From: an uncultured Sutterella sp. | Lineage (GTDB): Bacteria; Pseudomonadota; Gammaproteobacteria; Burkholderiales; Burkholderiaceae_F | Direction of reading: 5' to 3' | Length of the DNA stretch: 12,994 nucleotides | Assembly: GCA_900544335.1 (NCBI GenBank) | Contig: UQUS01000035.1 | Coordinates: 1 to 12,994 of the forward strand | In this document: positions 1 to 8,200 of the stretch, piece after piece | Position numbering within the stretch: the first letter of the stretch is position 1 | How the letters are laid out: each line of letters starts with the position of its first letter | Translations under genes and position numbers: made by a program | The notes under the pieces: model-generated | The model's input: the letters and a program-made list of their open reading frames with translations, nothing else | Databases searched by the model: none | Told to the model about the DNA's origin: nothing

Positions 1-1
1 G

Positions 2-74
2 AGCGGAAGACGGGGCTCAAACCCGCGACCCTCAGCTTGGAAGGCTAATGCTCTATCAACTGAGCTACTTCCGC
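2..74 (-). tRNA. tRNA-Gly (anticodon UCC)
   Basis: On the minus strand the 73 nt fold into a complete cloverleaf. There is a 7-bp acceptor stem (GCGGAAG with CTTCCGC), a D arm with the GCTC/GAGC stem, an anticodon stem TTAGC/GCTGA with loop CTTCCAA, a 5-nt variable region, and a T arm GCGGG/CCCGT with loop TTTGAGC. The anticodon TCC is at 41-39, so it reads GGA and probably other glycine codons. The discriminator base is T. Only one further base lies inside the window, so whether CCA is encoded cannot be judged. The sequence looks like a Bacteroidetes tRNA-Gly rather than a betaproteobacterial one; that is from memory of the families, not a search. Confidence 0.93.
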
Positions 75-860
75 AATATGTATTCTTTCGGTTTTCGAAA
101 GAATTGGCTCACAATGTGAACCGCCTATATAGATGCCGAATTTTTTTGCCATTTCCCGGTTTCCCTTGGTCAGAAAGAATGGCTTTGTACACTCGTGCAT
201 GGCAGGCCAATAGGTGTTGGCCCGCAGGCGAAGCATCAGTTCAAAAATCCGTTCGTTGGTACGTGGCCCTATACGTCCCGGCCCATAATACAGCCAAGGT
301 TCGTAGGTCCAGCTACTCCAAGGTGTCAGTCCCCAGTCCTCATCGTTAATGAATATGCCCCGGTATTCCACCGAAGGTGATTGCATATTCGTGTAGCCGA
401 CAGGAAGCTCGAACAACTCCCTCTTCTCCGGAGTGGCATCCGCCCACCATTCCCAAGGAGATACGCCTATCAAACGCGAAAGTTCCATAATACCGTATGC
501 CGTACCATGACTATCGCTTCCGGCTATCAGCAACCGCCCGTCCAGCAATACCGTCAACAGAAAAGCTTCTTTCTTATTATTCAAGGTAGAAAGATCTACA
601 CCGGATTGCTCCACCGCATTATTCAGTCCCAAGGTACCGACAAGAATATCACCTTGTTTTTCGCTGTATTGCAGAGAATTAGAAAAAACGGCTCGATAAT
701 CCCGCTGAAGCAATTCCAAAGCGGTATGCACCACCGGAGCTTCCGATTTATTATAATTCACTGTAGCTGCCATACCCGAATGCAGGCAGAACTGCCCCCA
801 TGCTGTCTGCACGGCAAGGAAGAGCAGAATAGCTATCAACCCTGTTTTCATATCGTTCAT
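45..860 (-). CDS. GH115-type alpha-glucuronidase, N-terminal fragment
   Basis: This is the 5' part of a glycoside hydrolase family 115 gene. Family enzymes remove (4-O-methyl-)glucuronic acid from xylan and are exported to the periplasm or surface in Bacteroidetes. Residues 1-22 are a signal peptide (MNDMKTG, hydrophobic core, TAWG). Family-like stretches follow: GSDSHGTAYGI (114-124), GVSPWEWWAD (132-141), YRGIFINDED (166-175), RLRANTYWPAM (211-221) and GGSHCEP (246-252). The family usually continues with a methionine and several hundred more residues. Here the frame runs from about base 104 through a hairpin into the tRNA-Gly and stops there, giving only 271 residues, of which the last ~19 are junk. 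The catalytic part is missing, so no active enzyme is expected. The ATG overlaps the stop of the upstream GH2 fragment (ATGA), as in a polysaccharide utilisation operon. The truncation is more likely an assembly join than a natural deletion. Confidence 0.82.
   Translation of the reverse strand: MNDMKTGLIAILLFLAVQTAWGQFCLHSGMAATVNYNKSEAPVVHTALELLQRDYRAVFSNSLQYSEKQGDILVGTLGLNNAVEQSGVDLSTLNNKKEAFLLTVLLDGRLLIAGSDSHGTAYGIMELSRLIGVSPWEWWADATPEKRELFELPVGYTNMQSPSVEYRGIFINDEDWGLTPWSSWTYEPWLYYGPGRIGPRTNERIFELMLRLRANTYWPAMHECTKPFFLTKGNREMAKKFGIYIGGSHCEPILSKTERIHIAEVAQLIEH
80..103. repeat. Short perfect hairpin between tRNA-Gly and the GH115 fragment
   Basis: Arms ATTCTTTCG and CGAAAGAAT are perfect reverse complements around a 5-6 nt T-rich centre. 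The hairpin sits exactly where the GH115 reading frame stops resembling its family. There is no T-run characteristic of an intrinsic terminator. It may be part of the tRNA upstream region, or a sequence that favoured a false assembly join. Confidence 0.5.
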
Positions 861-1534
861 TTTTTAGTCTTGATTATTATGGCATCCGAAGAACGACCGT
901 TTGAAACAACTTTATATGTAAGCTTACCTTTTTGTTTCGTACTTCTGATTACAGCTATGGCACGGCCTTTCCATGCCTTACGCACAGATGCCATATATGA
1001 CTTTTCATCTTTCAAATCCGCACTGCCTGTAGCTTCCAGCGTACCGGCTCCATGCACGGAAAATTCTATTTCATTGGTAGCATCAGATACTATATTCCCA
1101 TTCTTGTCCAACACCTCGACGACAACAAAAGCCAAGTCTTGCCCGTCAGCCTTTATGCTTTGCTCTTGGGTGGTAAGGCGGATAGAGGAGGGAGTGCCGG
1201 ACGTTCTCAACACTACGCTTTCCTGTTCTATGCCGTTTCCGTCCACACCAACCGCACGCAGTGTACCTGCCTGATAAGGCAATGTATAAACAGCCTTGAA
1301 CTGCTGTTCATAGCCAGCCGGACGTTCACCCACCAAGGTATCGTTTAAGAAAAGGCGTACTTTGGGATAATGAGAATAAACCTCTACCTCAATCGGTTTT
1401 CCTTCGTTCCCTTTCCAATTCCAGCTTTCCCACGTAGGCCATACCGACCACATTGTTTCCTTGATTTCACCGTGGTAACCGTTCGGTTCACGCACTGCCA
1501 TATAGAGCTTTTTCTTTGAATCATAAAGAGCACC
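857..1534 (-). pseudogene. GH2-type beta-glycosidase, C-terminal fragment
   Basis: The frame encodes the C-terminal ~220 residues of a Bacteroidetes glycoside hydrolase family 2 protein, probably beta-galactosidase-like. It begins with KKKLYMAVREPNGY and ETMWSVWPTWESWNW, which mark the end of the catalytic region. Then come a DUF4982-like beta domain (EVEVYSHYPKVRLFLND) and a terminal Ig-like domain (SIKADGQDLAFVVVEVLDKNG to IIIKTKK). The N-terminal Ig domains, the catalytic barrel and any signal peptide are absent. The same frame stays open to 1912, but the translation upstream of about 1534 is arginine-rich junk antisense to no family and overlaps a real membrane-protein gene in another frame. 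It was therefore cut at the apparent join. It is followed by the GH115 gene with a 4-bp overlap, so the two were co-transcribed in their source genome. Confidence 0.78.
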
Positions 1535-2268
1535 GCGCACTGCAAAAGAACGGCCGCGAGACTTGCCGCCCCGTAGCCGAAAACCAGATGCTCGTCGGTG
1601 AGCACCGTCGGTAGCACCAGGTAGAAAACGGCTGTGCTCATCAGTCCGGTCACAAGCCCTTTCATCACTTTTTGCGCCTCGGCGACATTTTTTCCGTCGC
1701 GTTGGGCAAAAAGCGCCATCGTAAGCGCCATGAGCGGCAACGAAGAAAGAACGCCGCTGACCGTCGGTCCGAGAAAAGGGGCCGCTTCCGTCACGGCAAG
1801 GGTCATGGCAACCATCAGTAAGACGCGCAGGAGCAAATCGTATTTGAGCGGCCCTCGTGTCGGTCCGACTTGACGAGAAACCGGCGTCATGCACCCCAAA
1901 AGCACGATACAAACCGCCGTGAGTGTAAAAAGCGCAACAAGGCTCAAGTTCAGGTGACTAAAGAAAACGGAACTGACGGCAAAAGCCGTAAGTCCCGCGA
2001 CTACAGCAAGAAGACGCCCTTTCGGACAAACCACGGCATACACAAAGCCGAAAAAGGCAAGCGCGAGTGTCCCGGTCAGTGAGCCGATACCGGCCCGTAC
2101 GGCAAACGCCGCTCCGTCTTCAAGCGCTAAAAACACGGAAATCGGACCGGAAATCATCGGCAAAGCCACAATCAGCCCCCCGACTGTTCCTCCCCAACGC
2201 CGAGCCGCCAAGGTCGCCGCGACAAGAAAAAGCGGGGCTCCGACCAACTTCATGAAAAGTAAAAACAT
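1384..2268 (-). CDS. Multi-pass inner-membrane protein of unknown function, 3' end replaced
   Basis: The product is very hydrophobic, with about nine predicted membrane spans in residues 1-251. The two halves are related: RRWGGTVGGLIVALPMISGP (residues 23-42) and FLGPTVSGVLSSLPLMA (about 166-182) occupy the same place in each half, so the gene is an internal duplication. The family occurs in proteobacteria without an assigned function; a transporter-like role is only a guess. The last spans end in LLQCAVLFMI near base 1530. The remaining ~45 residues (RKSSIWQCVNRTV to the stop) are hydrophilic and overlap the GH2 fragment in another frame, so they are not genuine. The true C-terminus is missing, probably by only a few residues. 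The ATG at 2268 lies 11 bp beyond the thrC terminator T-run and has no evident ribosome binding site; an ATG at 2253 is an alternative. Confidence 0.62.
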   Translation of the reverse strand: MFLLFMKLVGAPLFLVAATLAARRWGGTVGGLIVALPMISGPISVFLALEDGAAFAVRAGIGSLTGTLALAFFGFVYAVVCPKGRLLAVVAGLTAFAVSSVFFSHLNLSLVALFTLTAVCIVLLGCMTPVSRQVGPTRGPLKYDLLLRVLLMVAMTLAVTEAAPFLGPTVSGVLSSLPLMALTMALFAQRDGKNVAEAQKVMKGLVTGLMSTAVFYLVLPTVLTDEHLVFGYGAASLAAVLLQCAVLFMIQRKSSIWQCVNRTVTTVKSRKQCGRYGLRGKAGIGKGTKENRLR

Positions 2269-2279
2269 GGCTTTGCAAC

Positions 2280-2316
2280 AAAAAACGTCGGGAGTCTTGT
2301 TGGAAGAATCCCGACG
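2280..2316 (-). terminator. Intrinsic terminator of the hom-thrC operon
   Basis: On the minus strand an 8-bp perfect stem (CGTCGGGA with TCCCGACG, 2309-2316 and 2286-2293) continues after one mismatch into TCTT/AAGA with a 5-nt loop. Six T residues follow (2285-2280). It begins 12 bp after the thrC stop codon. Confidence 0.9.
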
Positions 2317-2328
2317 CTTAAAAGAGGC

Positions 2329-3759
2329 TTAATGCGACAGTTTGTCCACTAAAAAGTCACGCACCACCTGAGCCTGCGCCGGAACGACCGTCACATGCTG
2401 AGGACGCTTTTCAATATCGACATAGCCGACCGGTCTTTCCGGATCTTTTCCGGTGGCCTCCCGAATGGTTGGCGCAAATTTTGCCGGTTGCGCCGTTTCC
2501 ATCACAAGCATCTTGACACCGCCCCGCACTCTGTCCAAAGCGACCTTGACCGCGTCGGCCGTATGCGGATCGATGAGGATGCCTTCGGTCTTTAAAATCG
2601 CGCGGATGGTCGAGAGGCGGTCGGCATGAACGCTCTTGCCGGAAGTAAAGCCGCTTTCTCGGACCGATTCGAAGTCGGCACCGGAAACCGAGAACCGTCC
2701 CGTTCGATCGAGCTCGTCCTTTAAGGCGCAAAGACGCAGGGAATTGCGCCCGAGAATGTCATAGATGTAGCGCTCGAAATTACTTGCCTTGGAAATATCC
2801 ATCGAGGGCGAACTTGTTAGATACGTATGGGCACCGTCACGGATGCGATACACACCGGTTTTGAAAAACTCATCCAAAACGTCGTTTTCATTGGTCGCCA
2901 CAGCCAAGCGCGCGAACGGAACCCCCATTTGCTTGGCAATCCACGCTGCCAGCACATTGCCGAAGTTTCCCGTCGGAACAGCCACATCGACCGCCTCGTC
3001 TTCGTTTTCGGTCACCTTTAGGTAGCTATACACGTAGTAGACCACCTGAGCGGCCACACGAGCCCAATTGATCGAATTAATCGTGCCGATGCTGTAGCGG
3101 GCCTTAAAGGCCGCATCACGACCGATTTCCTTGACGATATCCTGGCAGTCGTCGAAGACGCCCTGAACGGCCAGATTGAAAATATTCGCGTCCGAAAGCG
3201 AATACATCTGTGCCCGTTGGAACTCGCTCATGCGCCCGTAGGGACTTAACATGAACACGCGAATGCCCTTGCGCGAACGCATGGCATACTCGGCTGCCGA
3301 CCCGGTATCGCCCGATGTCGCTCCGAGAATATTAAGAACCTTTCCCTCACGCGCAAGAAGGTAACTAAAGAGCGCGCCGAGAAACTGCATGGCCATGTCT
3401 TTAAAGGCAAGCGTCGGCCCGTTCGAGAGTTCGACCAGGAAAAGCCCGTTTTTGAGTTTCCGAACCGGGACAATCGCCTTTGGATCGGACCCGGCGCGAA
3501 CGTTGCAATACGTTTGTGCCGTGTAGGTCTCGTCAATAAGGCGCTTTAAGTCAGCCGGATTAATATCGTCGGCAAAGCGCTTTAAGACCTCAAAAGCCAC
3601 GTCGGCATAGGTCATCGTGCGCATAGCATGCAAAGCCTCGTGCGTCAGCTTCGGATACTCCTGCGGCACATAAAGCCCGCCGTCCCCCGCCAGACCTTCG
3701 AGCACGATTTCAGAGAACTTCTTAGGCTCTTCCCTTCCGCGTGTTGAGATGTATTGCAT
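2329..3759 (-). CDS. thrC: Threonine synthase
   Basis: This PLP enzyme converts O-phospho-L-homoserine to L-threonine and phosphate, the last step of threonine synthesis, in the cytoplasm. The 476-residue product has the family N-terminus (MQYISTRG, GLAGDGGLYVP at 22-32). The PLP-binding lysine lies in NGPTLAFKD, at K120. The phosphate- and cofactor-binding loop is GATSGDTGSA (146-155), and the glycine-rich PTGNFGNVLAAW segment follows further on. The length fits the longer proteobacterial form. The ATG is 8 bp after the hom stop codon. The Shine-Dalgarno AGGAGG overlaps the hom TAG (CCTAGGAGG), so the two genes are tightly co-translated. No thrB is present in the window, so homoserine kinase must be encoded elsewhere. 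Confidence 0.97.
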   Translation of the reverse strand: MQYISTRGREEPKKFSEIVLEGLAGDGGLYVPQEYPKLTHEALHAMRTMTYADVAFEVLKRFADDINPADLKRLIDETYTAQTYCNVRAGSDPKAIVPVRKLKNGLFLVELSNGPTLAFKDMAMQFLGALFSYLLAREGKVLNILGATSGDTGSAAEYAMRSRKGIRVFMLSPYGRMSEFQRAQMYSLSDANIFNLAVQGVFDDCQDIVKEIGRDAAFKARYSIGTINSINWARVAAQVVYYVYSYLKVTENEDEAVDVAVPTGNFGNVLAAWIAKQMGVPFARLAVATNENDVLDEFFKTGVYRIRDGAHTYLTSSPSMDISKASNFERYIYDILGRNSLRLCALKDELDRTGRFSVSGADFESVRESGFTSGKSVHADRLSTIRAILKTEGILIDPHTADAVKVALDRVRGGVKMLVMETAQPAKFAPTIREATGKDPERPVGYVDIEKRPQHVTVVPAQAQVVRDFLVDKLSH

Positions 3760-3767
3760 AGAGCCTC

Positions 3768-5042
3768 CTAGGAATCAAACACAAACAGTCCGACAGGGCT
3801 TGCCTTAACGCTCGATTCGGACGCAATCTTTTCCAGTGCGGCATCAAACTGACCGTACGACGTCTTTTCCAAGAGGAAAACCGTCTGGTCTTCATAGAGG
3901 CGAGAAAACTCGACTCCGATGGAAAATTCTTCAAAGACCTCTCTGGCCGTCGTCTGGTCGTGCACATCGACCCGCACGTAAAAGCGGCTTTCGGTTTCCT
4001 CGCGAGAAACGTACTCAATTAAGCTTCGTGCCTCGGGCAACACGCCCGTCATCGGCACGCGTTCGCACGGCTCGACATCAATCGTGCGGGCAATGTCGAT
4101 AATATCGGCGACAACGGCCGATGCCGTCGGTCGTTCACCGGCTCCGCGTCCGCTGTAAAACGTCGGACCGAGTCCGTCGGCCTGGACCTCAACGGCATTC
4201 ATCACTCCGTCGATTTGCGAGAACAGGCTTTCCTTGCGCACAAGCCTCGGATGAACTCCGAGCTCAATGCCGCGCGTCGTGCGTTTGGCCTGACCGATAA
4301 GCTTGATGCGATACCCAAGGGCATCGGCAATCGAAATATCTCGGGCTTGAAGGGACGAAATCCCTTGCGTGACCGCCGCTTCGTAGTTAAACGGCGTACC
4401 AAATGCCAGCCCAGCCAAAATCGTCATCTTGTGAGCCGCATCGATGCCTTCGATATCGAAAGTCGGATCGGCTTCGGCATAACCGAGTTCTTGCGCTTGA
4501 TGCAACGCCTCGGAAAACGACACGCCCTTTTCCCGCATCATCGTCAAAATAAAGTTGCTCGTTCCGTTCACAATGCCCGAAACCGACTCGATGCGGTCGG
4601 CAGCAAGACCCTCGCGCAAGGCTTTGATAATCGGGATGCCGCCGGCAACGGCCGCCTCGTAGGCCACCGTAACACCGCGCTCCTGAGCCGCGTGAAAAAT
4701 CTCTTCGCCTTGCGTTGCAATCAAGTGCTTATTCGCCGTCACAACGTGTTTACCGCGAGCAATGGCATCGAGAATTAAGGTTCTTGCCGGCTCGACTCCG
4801 CCCATCACCTCGACCACGATGTCGATGGTCGGGTCATCTAGGATGGCGTGAAAATCCGTTTGTATCGGAAGTTTACCCCCGGTCTTTTCCTTGGCTTTAG
4901 CCACATTGCGAACGACCGCACACGCCACCTCGATACCGACACCGGAGCGCGACGAAATCACCTGCGCATTTTCGTTTAAAACCGCATAGGTTCCGTAACC
5001 TACGGTCCCGAGACCGGCCAATCCGACACGAACCTTTCTCAT
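3768..5042 (-). CDS. hom: Homoserine dehydrogenase
   Basis: The enzyme reduces aspartate semialdehyde to homoserine with NAD(P)H, at the branch to threonine and methionine. The 424-residue product shows the Rossmann motif GLGTVGYG (10-17), VVEVMGG (76-82), TANKHLIA (102-109) and the catalytic domain GGIPIIKALREGL to SGIVNGTSNFIL (134-166). DPTFDIEGIDAAHKM (192-206) includes the conserved catalytic lysine K205. Residues ~350-424 correspond to the regulatory ACT domain, but this is unusual: the canonical D-x-PGVL-type turn is replaced by HDQTTAREV and the helix is shortened. Threonine feedback may therefore be altered (inference). The ATG has GGGAG upstream. The gene is transcribed from a good sigma70 promoter about 60 bp upstream and leads into thrC. 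Confidence 0.97.
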   Translation of the reverse strand: MRKVRVGLAGLGTVGYGTYAVLNENAQVISSRSGVGIEVACAVVRNVAKAKEKTGGKLPIQTDFHAILDDPTIDIVVEVMGGVEPARTLILDAIARGKHVVTANKHLIATQGEEIFHAAQERGVTVAYEAAVAGGIPIIKALREGLAADRIESVSGIVNGTSNFILTMMREKGVSFSEALHQAQELGYAEADPTFDIEGIDAAHKMTILAGLAFGTPFNYEAAVTQGISSLQARDISIADALGYRIKLIGQAKRTTRGIELGVHPRLVRKESLFSQIDGVMNAVEVQADGLGPTFYSGRGAGERPTASAVVADIIDIARTIDVEPCERVPMTGVLPEARSLIEYVSREETESRFYVRVDVHDQTTAREVFEEFSIGVEFSRLYEDQTVFLLEKTSYGQFDAALEKIASESSVKASPVGLFVFDS

Positions 5043-5102
5043 CGTTTTTCTCCCGCTACAAGCTTGAAAAACACAAACCGCAAAAAAAGTCTTATTGGTG
5101 CG

Positions 5103-5131
5103 ATCATAGGGGGGTATTGGGGCAATTTCAA
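5103..5131 (-). promoter_or_regulatory. Sigma70-type promoter of hom-thrC
   Basis: The minus strand shows TTGAAA (5131-5126), a 17-bp spacer and TATGAT (5108-5103). Each box differs from consensus at few positions. Transcription would start near 5096, giving a leader of about 50 nt with no obvious attenuator or short threonine-rich peptide. Confidence 0.75.
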
Positions 5132-5189
5132 GCCCTCAAAAACAAGGGTTTTTCGTAGAGAAGACCTAAGAATTTTTCCCCGCCCCTTT

Positions 5190-5195
5190 TATAAT
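5190..5195 (+). promoter_or_regulatory. Probable -10 box for the divergent two-gene operon
   Basis: A perfect TATAAT lies 68 bp before the ATG at 5263. No good -35 box is found 16-18 bp upstream (about TAAGAA), so an activator or a weak promoter is possible. It is back to back with the hom promoter in the 220-bp intergenic region. Confidence 0.45.
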
Positions 5196-5262
5196 CGCCT
5201 GATGCGGTAATGCCCCTGTCGCCTCTTACCATTTCACCGACTTTTAGACATTCCGAACAATC

Positions 5263-8200
5263 ATGGCCTGCACCCTTACCGGCATTCCCGGATTTGAACT
5301 GACACGCTCCGAAGAACTTTTAGCCACCTATCGTCCCAAGCTCACGGATTTGCTCACGCGCCTGATGGGTCAAAAGGAAGCGACGGCCTTCCTGCGCAGT
5401 CCTCGTGTGGCCGTCTACGGAACGCGTGAGGCCTTTCCCGATGGCGTCCGTGAGGTTTGCTTTGCGTCTTCCCTACCCCGTTACACCGTGTATTACATGC
5501 CGACCGATCTCGTTTACATTGCGGCAAACGGTGTGGACAAGCCCGGGTTTATCCCCGAACTACTTGCCGAGGTCGCCGTTGTTCCGTACCTAGGATCTCT
5601 TGCTTATACGAAGTCCTACGATGCCGGCTGGGATGTTTTTATCAAGAAAACGGACATGGCACAGTTTTTATCGCGCATCAACTTTCGCAACGCCTTCGAT
5701 CCCAACGGCATTCACAATCGAAACCGTCAGGCGTTCGTGCAAGCCCTAAGTCCCTGGGAAGAGACGCTTTTTTCTGTTCGAAAAGACTCAAAGCATCCGA
5801 TTTATAAACTCCTAAAGTTTGCCCTGAAAAACGCCGCCGACTTTATCCGCCAAAGCCCCGAGCCTTTCATCAAAAAGCATTACAGACACAGCAAATCGAT
5901 TGCGGAATGTTCGCTTTCGTCCGTTGTCAGCATTGCGCCCTTTTCATTGCCGTCCCCGAAGGAAATTTTCGGAGATCAGGCTGACACGATTCTGACAAAC
6001 GACCGCTTTCAGGAAGCGTTCACAACGCCGAAACTGCCGCGGATACCCGGACACCTGCCGGCCTGGACAACAAGTCCCGATGATACCTTTCCCTTCGATG
6101 ACACCAAGACCGTGCGCCCGATAGCTGACTTGTCTTTGCGTCCCTTTGCTCGCCTACAGTCTCGAATGGTTTATCCGGAAAATCTGGAACCGATTAATGC
6201 CGTCCGCACGTTTTCCGCCGATTTTCCCCAAAATGAATTGGAGGTCGGAGTCACCCTTCCGTTCGTGAAAAACACGATGTACACGATTTCGCAAATCACG
6301 CGCGTGCAGGTTTCGCCGAATCTCAATTGGGCTGTTCTCTCGTTACTTCCGCAAGAGGCTAAACACCCGATTCGGGCCTTAAGTGCGACGTGGGGTATGC
6401 AAGCCGAGCGATTAAAGACCGGATTTCGCTACAGCGCAAGCCTTTCGTTTTGGGCCAGTGCCATAAATCTTGAAGTCCCGAAGCGCTTTACGTACGGCTC
6501 ATCGGAAAAATTCCCGATTCTGACGGTTCCTGCCGTCTTCGATTGCAGGCTCGACAAATGCACCTTTTCCGGCGTTGACTACATCCTGATGCGTTGCTGC
6601 ATCCGTCAAGACACCGTCACGGTTGTCATCCCGAAATCTGCTCTTCCGAAGGGGCGGATAAAAAAAGGTCAGACCGTGGCCCTTACGGGCTTTTACACGG
6701 TCGGGGAACTCCGTGAAGCTTCCTTTGACTCCAATGCCTTCGATGCCTTTAGCCTAGATCCCAATCATTTCCGCGCCAATCGCACCATCCCCCGCTTCCA
6801 GTTTTCCAACCCCGGCATCGGTCTTTTCCATCAGGCACTGACCATACGCCCGACATCCGAAAGACTCCGCAAAACGCGCCTGCGCCTTATGTACGATGCC
6901 GCCCATCACGACTACATGCCGGCCTGCGGACATCTGGGGATTTCTCTGTTTCGTGTCAGCGCGGAACACATCCAGGCAGAAGCGTTCGCCGCGCAGCTGC
7001 TGGGCAAAGCCGCCGCTCATGAATATGTTCCTGCCATACGGTTTTTGGTCTTAAGCCCGAAGACCGAACATTTCGTTCCCAGGGACATTCGATGGGCCTT
7101 AACGGAGCTTCTTGCCAAACGCTTTAACGACAGCGATGCGCAGCTCGCTTACTACCGATACCTGCAATCGAAAACCGATAAGACCGACGAGCGCAATCTT
7201 GCATGGCTCGTTCAAAGTGCCGCCGGAGGCAACATGAAGGCTCTTTATGCCTTAGCGCGTGCGCACGCCCTCGGCATCGGTGCGACAAAAAATTCGGACC
7301 TCACTCGTGGTCTGATTCTTTCGGCACTGACGCGCGGTGTGGAGTGTGCCAAATACTGGGCAGCGGGATTAGCGTGTTTGGGCGAACGCTTCTTCACGCT
7401 GTCGACTCCCGAAATCGAAACGTCGTTAAAGCAATTTGCTCAAAACGGATTGCCGGCCAATATCCTGTTACTCGGTCTTTTCTACCAGTACGGGAAAACC
7501 GGAAACCCCAAAGCCCCTCTCATTGCCTTTTGCTTGTTTAGTTGGGTTGAACACACCCTGCATGATGAAGAGGCGCGGCATCTTCGCGAGTCCGCTCAGT
7601 CCGAATTAACGGCCGAGCTCATCGAACAAATGCCGATTTTTAATGTTTGGGAGGAGTTGAACATCCCGAGCCCGCCCGAAAGTCGACCGATCAGCTCGCT
7701 CACGGCCCCGCTTGAGACCGGACCGATTAATCTGCATCCCTTCTTCTTAGAGCAGCTCGATCCGACCATACGAACAACATCGGATGTCGTGCCGAGTGAG
7801 CGCCTGATGCGGCAACTGGCCTTTATGGCGGAAAATTCCCGCCCCGTTCGTTTGGGGTTGCTACGCGACAATCCCCGCCCCGTCGACGCTGTCGTCCGGC
7901 TAACAGGACACGGCGTCGATACCGACTGCACGACAATCGACCGCTCGATGCTCCTTGTCACGGCCATCCGCGTCGATGACGGACAACCTTGGGACGTCGC
8001 GGGTGTATACCCGATTTTCCAGGACGGCACACACGTTCCCGTGTATCTTCACGGAGCGGCTCAGTCCGAACAGGGGGTCTGTGCACTTTTGGGGATTACG
8101 CCCTTTTCCGATACGCGCGGACCGATGTCTTCGCTACTCGCTTTCGATCCACTCTGGCCCGACCAGCATAGCCTTTACCGTACAAACGAACGCTACAAGG

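Noticed and set aside
381..1274. Long plus-strand open frame (297 codons) opposite the GH115/GH2 fragments.
   Set aside because: It is antisense to two recognisable glycosidase fragments, and its translation shows no family-like motifs.
1535..1912. Arginine-rich upstream continuation of the GH2 reading frame.
   Set aside because: It overlaps the membrane-protein gene in another frame, has low-complexity arginine-rich shadow composition and resembles no glycosidase.
5132..5155. CCCT...AGGG followed by TTTTT on the plus strand, resembling a terminator or attenuator.
   Set aside because: The stem is only 4 bp and lies upstream of both divergent transcription units' start regions, so no terminator role is supported.
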